Source: Peptococcaceae bacterium BRH_c23
GTDB taxonomy: Bacteria > Bacillota_B > Desulfitobacteriia > Desulfitobacteriales > Desulfitobacteriaceae
Length of the DNA: 8,927 nt
Direction: 5' to 3'
Assembly: GCA_000961805.1 (NCBI GenBank)
Contig: LADV01000084.1
Coordinates: forward strand, 1 to 8,927
This document shows positions 6,719-8,927 of this stretch, piece by piece (within the stretch, counting starts at the first letter, position 1; each line of letters starts with the position of its first letter). The translations under genes were made by a program, and so were the position numbers. Below the pieces are notes generated by a model. The model saw only the letters and a list, made by a program, of their open reading frames with translations, did not search any database and was not told the origin of the DNA.

Positions 6719-7186
6719 CTACTCTGACCTCCCATCATTACCGTATCCACTACCGTTTCCGTTACTTCCCTGACCTCCCATCATTCCGTATCCACCACCG
6801 TATCCATTACTTCCCTGACCTCCCATCATTCCATATCCACCACCGTACCCATTACTTCCCTGGCCTCCCATCATTCCGTATCCACCACCGTATTCATTAC
6901 TTCCTTGGCCTCCCATCATTCCGTATCCACCACCGTATTCATTACTTCCTTGGCCTCCCATCATTCCGTATCCACCATTGTATCCATTGGAACCCGGAGT
7001 AGGATTTGCCGCATTAGAGTCGGTATTTTGGGAAGATGGCGTTGAAGTTTCAGTCTGTTGACTTGTTACAAGTTGATTTTGGGGTGTATTAACGGCAGGA
7101 GTCCCCGTGGTAAGGGCAAAAGCCGTACCCGTAAGTGCCATTATCCCTGCAATTGAGAGTCCTACAATCCATTTAGTCTTTTTCAT
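6719..7186 (-). CDS. Exported Gly/Tyr/Met-rich tandem-repeat protein
   Basis: The 155-residue product has a clear Sec signal peptide: a basic MKKTK start, a hydrophobic core, and a likely cleavage after AFA at residue 24. A Thr/Ser/Asn/Pro-rich linker (about 25-64) follows. Five consecutive 15-residue repeats of the type GSNGYGGGYGMMGGQ occupy residues 65-139, with a degraded sixth copy up to the C terminus. I do not recognise a named family. The paired methionines and tyrosines in a flexible Gly-rich background could bind soft metals such as copper, or serve a structural or surface role. The Cys-rich DUF326-like gene farther right offers weak context for metal handling. AGGAGG lies 12 bases before the ATG. 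The gene is single, with its own promoter and terminator. Confidence 0.85.
   Translation of the reverse strand: MKKTKWIVGLSIAGIMALTGTAFALTTGTPAVNTPQNQLVTSQQTETSTPSSQNTDSNAANPTPGSNGYNGGYGMMGGQGSNEYGGGYGMMGGQGSNEYGGGYGMMGGQGSNGYGGGYGMMGGQGSNGYGGGYGMMGGQGSNGNGSGYGNDGRSE
6770..6994 (-). repeat. Five 45-bp in-frame tandem repeats
   Basis: The 225 bases encode five 15-residue units that are nearly identical at the DNA level. They differ mainly at codons for Gly/Glu after Asn and at the Gly/Asn after Tyr. Near identity suggests recent unequal crossing-over or slippage, so copy number may vary between strains. The units end with a partial, diverged copy towards 6722. Confidence 0.9.
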
Positions 7187-7246
7187 TATTTTGTTTTGCC
7201 TCCTTTAATTTTACACAATACTATTCTTACAACCTTCATATCTCAA

Positions 7247-7300
7247 ATTATACCCAACCAATTAGACTATGCTGTGAATGAGTTATGAATTTCTTATGAA
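7247..7300 (-). promoter_or_regulatory. Promoter of the repeat-protein gene with three tandem TTCAyA half-sites
   Basis: On the minus strand TTCATA (7295-7300), TTCATA (7284-7289) and TTCACA (7273-7278) repeat every 11 bases. A perfect TATAAT lies at 7247-7252, twenty bases after the last. Those twenty bases equal one more 11-bp step plus nine, so the spacing is in phase with the two promoters at 21-74 and 6315-6368. No normal -35 box is visible. The half-sites fit the published Bacillus PhoP-type consensus TT(A/C/T)A(C/T)A with five-base gaps, although many OmpR-family regulators use similar repeats. Confidence 0.65.
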
Positions 7301-7473
7301 TTTGAGAGAATGTCGTAGATAGACTCTATTGTCAAAGAGATAGGCTAGCTTAATGAAAAAGGCGAATGCATTGTCATGAAGACATCGAAAAAAGCCATAA
7401 TTCTTTACACTGCATAAAATCAAATATCTTGGACAAAATAACTTTGGATAATAACTAGAGGAGGTGCATAATT
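7301..7473 (+). other. Upstream region of the DUF1540 gene
   Basis: No gene is visible here. A weak promoter could be TTGTCA (7371-7376) with CATAAT (7396-7401), but the 19-base spacer is long. TTGTCA (7329-7334) with TAATGA (7351-7356), 16 bases apart, is an alternative. I cannot choose between them. A strong GAGGAGG immediately precedes the DUF1540 start. Confidence 0.3.
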
Positions 7474-7629
7474 ATGGCTCCTAAAATGGAAATAAAATGT
7501 AGCGTAGACACCTGTCATTACTGGAAAAGTAATTACTGCCATGCCGATAATCTTGAAGTAAACGCCCAAGGTGACGGCATAGCAAATTCCAGTGACGGAA
7601 CATGTTGCACTACCTTCAAAAAAGCTTAA
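7474..7629 (+). CDS. DUF1540 small Cys-rich protein
   Basis: This 51-residue open frame matches the DUF1540 pattern: KCSVDTCHYW near the start, then Cys22 in NYCHAD, a LEVNAQG segment, and a TCCTTF ending. The cysteines lie at 9, 14, 22, 44 and 45, a spacing that suggests metal binding. The family is common in spore-forming Firmicutes, often as short one- or two-domain proteins, and its function is unknown. The ATG follows a strong GAGGAGG with a normal gap, and a strong terminator lies just past the stop, so it is a complete single-gene transcript. It is divergent from the repeat-protein gene. It has no signal peptide and is presumably cytoplasmic or spore-located. Confidence 0.88.
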   Translation: MAPKMEIKCSVDTCHYWKSNYCHADNLEVNAQGDGIANSSDGTCCTTFKKA

Positions 7630-7630
7630 A

Positions 7631-7670
7631 AACGGGGAGGCATTGTTTATAAATGTCTCCCCGTTTTTTT
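7631..7670 (+). terminator. Rho-independent terminator of the DUF1540 gene
   Basis: A 14-bp stem with one G-U pair (7631-7644 with 7652-7665, core CGGGGAG/CTCCCCG) and a seven-base loop runs directly into a seven-T run (7664-7670). It starts one base after the stop codon. Confidence 0.93.
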
Positions 7671-7683
7671 ATAGTTGAATTGA

Positions 7684-7842
7684 GCAACGATACCCATTTG
7701 GATATCCCCGAGCTTAGCTAGACTTGAGAATGGAAAGTACTATCGATGGCTTGCAGAATTTGAAAATAACGAACCGTTTTTTATCCTATCTCCGTGGAAT
7801 CAGAACAATTTAGTTAATAACGAGTATGGGAAGTTTAAGTAA
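7684..7842 (+). pseudogene. Unrecognised coding remnant without a start codon
   Basis: In this frame 52 codons stay open from just after a TGA at 7681-7683 to a TAA at 7840-7842. The translation is well balanced and protein-like, with segments such as ENGKYYRWLAEFENNEPFF and LSPWNQNN. No ATG, GTG or TTG occurs in frame and there is no ribosome binding site, so the 5' part seems lost. The stop lies directly against the hairpin at 7841-7874, as expected for the true 3' end of a gene. I do not recognise the family. Chance openness is possible for 52 codons, so confidence is moderate. Confidence 0.45.
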
Positions 7843-7874
7843 CCCGATTCTCAGTGATCATTGAGAGTCGGGTT
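7841..7874. terminator. Hairpin between convergent ends
   Basis: A 13-bp stem with one G-U pair (7841-7853 with 7862-7874, outer arms AACCCGA/TCGGGTT) has an eight-base loop. It sits between the plus-strand remnant and the minus-strand DUF326-like gene. ATCTTTTCT follows on the plus strand; the minus side has only a weak T content. It probably terminates mainly plus-strand transcription and may also act in the other direction. Confidence 0.65.
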
Positions 7875-7881
7875 ATCTTTT

Positions 7882-8166
7882 CTACATTGCAAATGCTCGA
7901 CATTCCATGGCACAGTGTAAACAGATGTGGGCACATTTTTGAGACTCCTTGTCGGTAAATCGTGCACATTCATTTCCACATGCTTCACATATACTCGCGC
8001 AAAGGCCTGCTAGTGCTTTGCTGAATGAGCTATAGCGGGCAAGGTATTTGGCAGTTAGTGTACAGACATCAGCACAATCTCGCAGTAGTTGTAATTGTCT
8101 ATGCCTTAAATGGAGATCTTGGGAATGCCATAAGAAGATGAGTAACCATGTGTTCACACGTTACTT
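7882..8166 (-). pseudogene. 3' part of a DUF326-like four-helix-bundle (copper-binding type) gene, intron-interrupted and frameshifted
   Basis: The frame ending at 7882 encodes a Cys-rich helical protein with the spacing CxxxC, CxxxCxxCxxxC, CxxxCxxCxxxC (RDCADVC, LCASICEACGNEC and KCAHICLHCAMEC), which is the DUF326 four-helix-bundle signature; characterised relatives store copper. A 91-residue version could start at a GTG (8155-8157), but that start lies just past the intron end and has no ribosome binding site. Its first 12 residues look wrong for the family. A second frame directly after the intron (8165 downward) reads VTCEHMVTHLLMAF, which resembles the missing first helix. I infer that the true gene continues in that frame and that a shift near 8117-8126 breaks it. 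The 5' exon lies upstream of the intron, outside the window. Confidence 0.65.
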
Positions 8167-8171
8167 GTCAC

Positions 8172-8239
8172 GGTAGAAGCACCGGTTACCCGGCACTCCC
8201 CGCACAGATCCCGGCGTGCGAATTTCCCGCACCGGGCTC
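8172..8239 (-). ncRNA. Group II intron domains V and VI
   Basis: Domain V is 34 bases (8206-8239), beginning GAGCCCGG and ending CCGGGATCT, with a GTGCG/CGCAC upper stem around a GAAA-containing loop. After a short joiner, domain VI (about 8172-8203) forms a stem GGGAGTGCCGG with CCGGTGCTTCT around GTAA. A bulged A at 8174 lies seven bases before the intron end, the expected place for the branch point. The lower part of domain V has one imperfect pair in the usual catalytic-triad region as I fold it by eye. Confidence 0.8.
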
Positions 8240-8270
8240 TTCAAAAGTACTCGCTTCCGTATTTCCGGCA

Positions 8271-8927
8271 TTAAAAATCAAAGTGAAGTTGTACTAGATC
8301 AGACTCGACAATTCTTGGTTTTGGAACTCCATATCTTTCCCAACATGCGTCAAACTCGGCAAGATTGAAACTACGTCGCTGACTTCTTCGGTTAAGCCAT
8401 TTGTAAAAAATTCTCTTTACGTGTTCATAAAACTTGCTTAAACTTCTGAAGTTCCCTATTAGCCCATAATAGTTGGTATATCCTCGCAGTTTTGCTATAA
8501 GTTTGGGAAAGAGCTTTCTCAAACGCTTACTTCGCATCTTTTTACACCATTCTGTGAATGCTATTATTGATTTCCTTAATTTCCCTGGTGCTGTGCGTCG
8601 TTTGATGATGGCCTTTCCTTTGCGGGATACTCCCCAGCGAAATTCAAAACCCAGGAACTCAAACTTTGTCTTATCTTCTTGGCGAAATCGTGAGAAGATT
8701 ATGATGTTGGTTTTCTCCTGCGCCAGTTCCAGTCCGAATTTTTCTAAGCGTTCTCCTAGTTCTTTGTAAAATTTCACTGCTTCTTGTTTAAATTGAAAGG
8801 CGCACACGAAGTCATCTGCATATCTGCAGATATAGGTCATGCCTTCGCAAGACTGCTGTACTCTCTTTTCAAACCATAAATCCAGTGCATAATGTAGGTA
8901 GATGTTCGCTAGAATTGGACTGATGAC
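8271..8927 (-). CDS. ltrA: Group II intron reverse transcriptase/maturase (partial, 5' end outside window)
   Basis: The frame is open to the window edge, giving 218 residues of the C-terminal part. It starts within RT block 4 (VISPILANIYLHYALD), contains the catalytic YADDF (36-40 of this fragment), and continues through FLGFEFRWG, a Lys/Arg-rich thumb or maturase X domain (GKLRKSI, KLRGYTNYYG, HVKRIFYKWLNRRSQRRSF) and an ending GVPKPRIVE. An internal Met at 8840 is not the true start. After domain X there is no HNH endonuclease region, as in several bacterial intron lineages. The protein helps its own intron RNA to splice and copies it into DNA. No stop or frameshift is seen in the visible part. 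Only the generic symbol ltrA applies. Confidence 0.92.
   Translation of the reverse strand, partial: VISPILANIYLHYALDLWFEKRVQQSCEGMTYICRYADDFVCAFQFKQEAVKFYKELGERLEKFGLELAQEKTNIIIFSRFRQEDKTKFEFLGFEFRWGVSRKGKAIIKRRTAPGKLRKSIIAFTEWCKKMRSKRLRKLFPKLIAKLRGYTNYYGLIGNFRSLSKFYEHVKRIFYKWLNRRSQRRSFNLAEFDACWERYGVPKPRIVESDLVQLHFDF

Larger units (their letters stand above)
8167..8927 (-). mobile_element. Group II intron, 3' portion (runs off the window)
   Basis: A maturase-type reverse transcriptase is followed on the same strand by folded domain V and VI sequences and a plausible 3' splice site ending in GTGAC at 8167. The 5' end and most ribozyme domains lie beyond position 8927. The intron has the same orientation as the DUF326-like gene it interrupts, so splicing could in principle join the exons. 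The encoded protein lacks an HNH endonuclease domain, which suggests target use without second-strand cutting. Confidence 0.85.

Noticed and set aside
6722..6994. Regular 45-bp repeats as a CRISPR or other array
   Set aside because: There are no unique spacers; the units are contiguous, in frame and encode a repeated peptide.
7882..8157. The 91-codon GTG-start frame as an intact gene
   Set aside because: The start lies ten bases past a group II intron end, no ribosome binding site precedes it, and its first residues do not fit the family while another frame there does. I treat it as a pseudogene.
8473..8769. Plus-strand frame opposite the reverse transcriptase
   Set aside because: It is antisense to a clear RT/maturase domain and has no supporting start signals.

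Overview
This window looks like chromosomal DNA of a low-to-mid GC, Gram-positive, anaerobic Clostridia, probably Peptococcaceae-like (Desulfitobacterium/Desulfosporosinus type). I infer this from the strong AGGAGG-type ribosome binding sites, the TTG and GTG starts, a DUF1540 gene typical of spore-forming Firmicutes, and a Tat gene joined to a hydrogenase maturation operon. The genus is a guess; nothing here fixes it.

Left two thirds (about 200-6370, minus strand): one compact operon in the order tatA-hypA-hypB-hypF-hypC-hypD-hypE. It carries the complete set of six Hyp factors for [NiFe]-hydrogenase active-site assembly. HypF and HypE make the cyanide ligands, HypC and HypD assemble the Fe(CN)2CO unit, and HypA and HypB deliver nickel. 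TatA is a translocase subunit that would help export the folded enzyme. Genes overlap or sit within 60 bp of each other. No hydrogenase structural gene or maturation protease lies in the window. The operon ends at an AT-rich hairpin (139-178).

Upstream of tatA (6315-6368) and again at the left edge (21-74) the same promoter design occurs: four half-sites at 11-bp steps, then nine bases, then a -10 box. The left-edge copy points out of the window, so a second, probably co-regulated, transcription unit should begin there.

Middle right (6667-7881): an exported Gly/Tyr/Met protein built of 15-residue tandem repeats (minus strand), with its own terminator and a promoter preceded by three 11-bp-spaced TTCAyA half-sites; a divergent 51-residue DUF1540 Cys-rich gene with a strong terminator; and an unrecognised coding remnant that ends exactly at another hairpin.

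Right end (7882-8927, minus strand): the 3' part of a Cys-rich four-helix-bundle (DUF326-like) gene, cut by the 3' end of a group II intron. The intron shows domains V and VI, a branch-point A and a reverse transcriptase/maturase that runs off the window. The DUF326-like reading frame also appears to be shifted just inside the 3' exon, so the gene looks broken twice.
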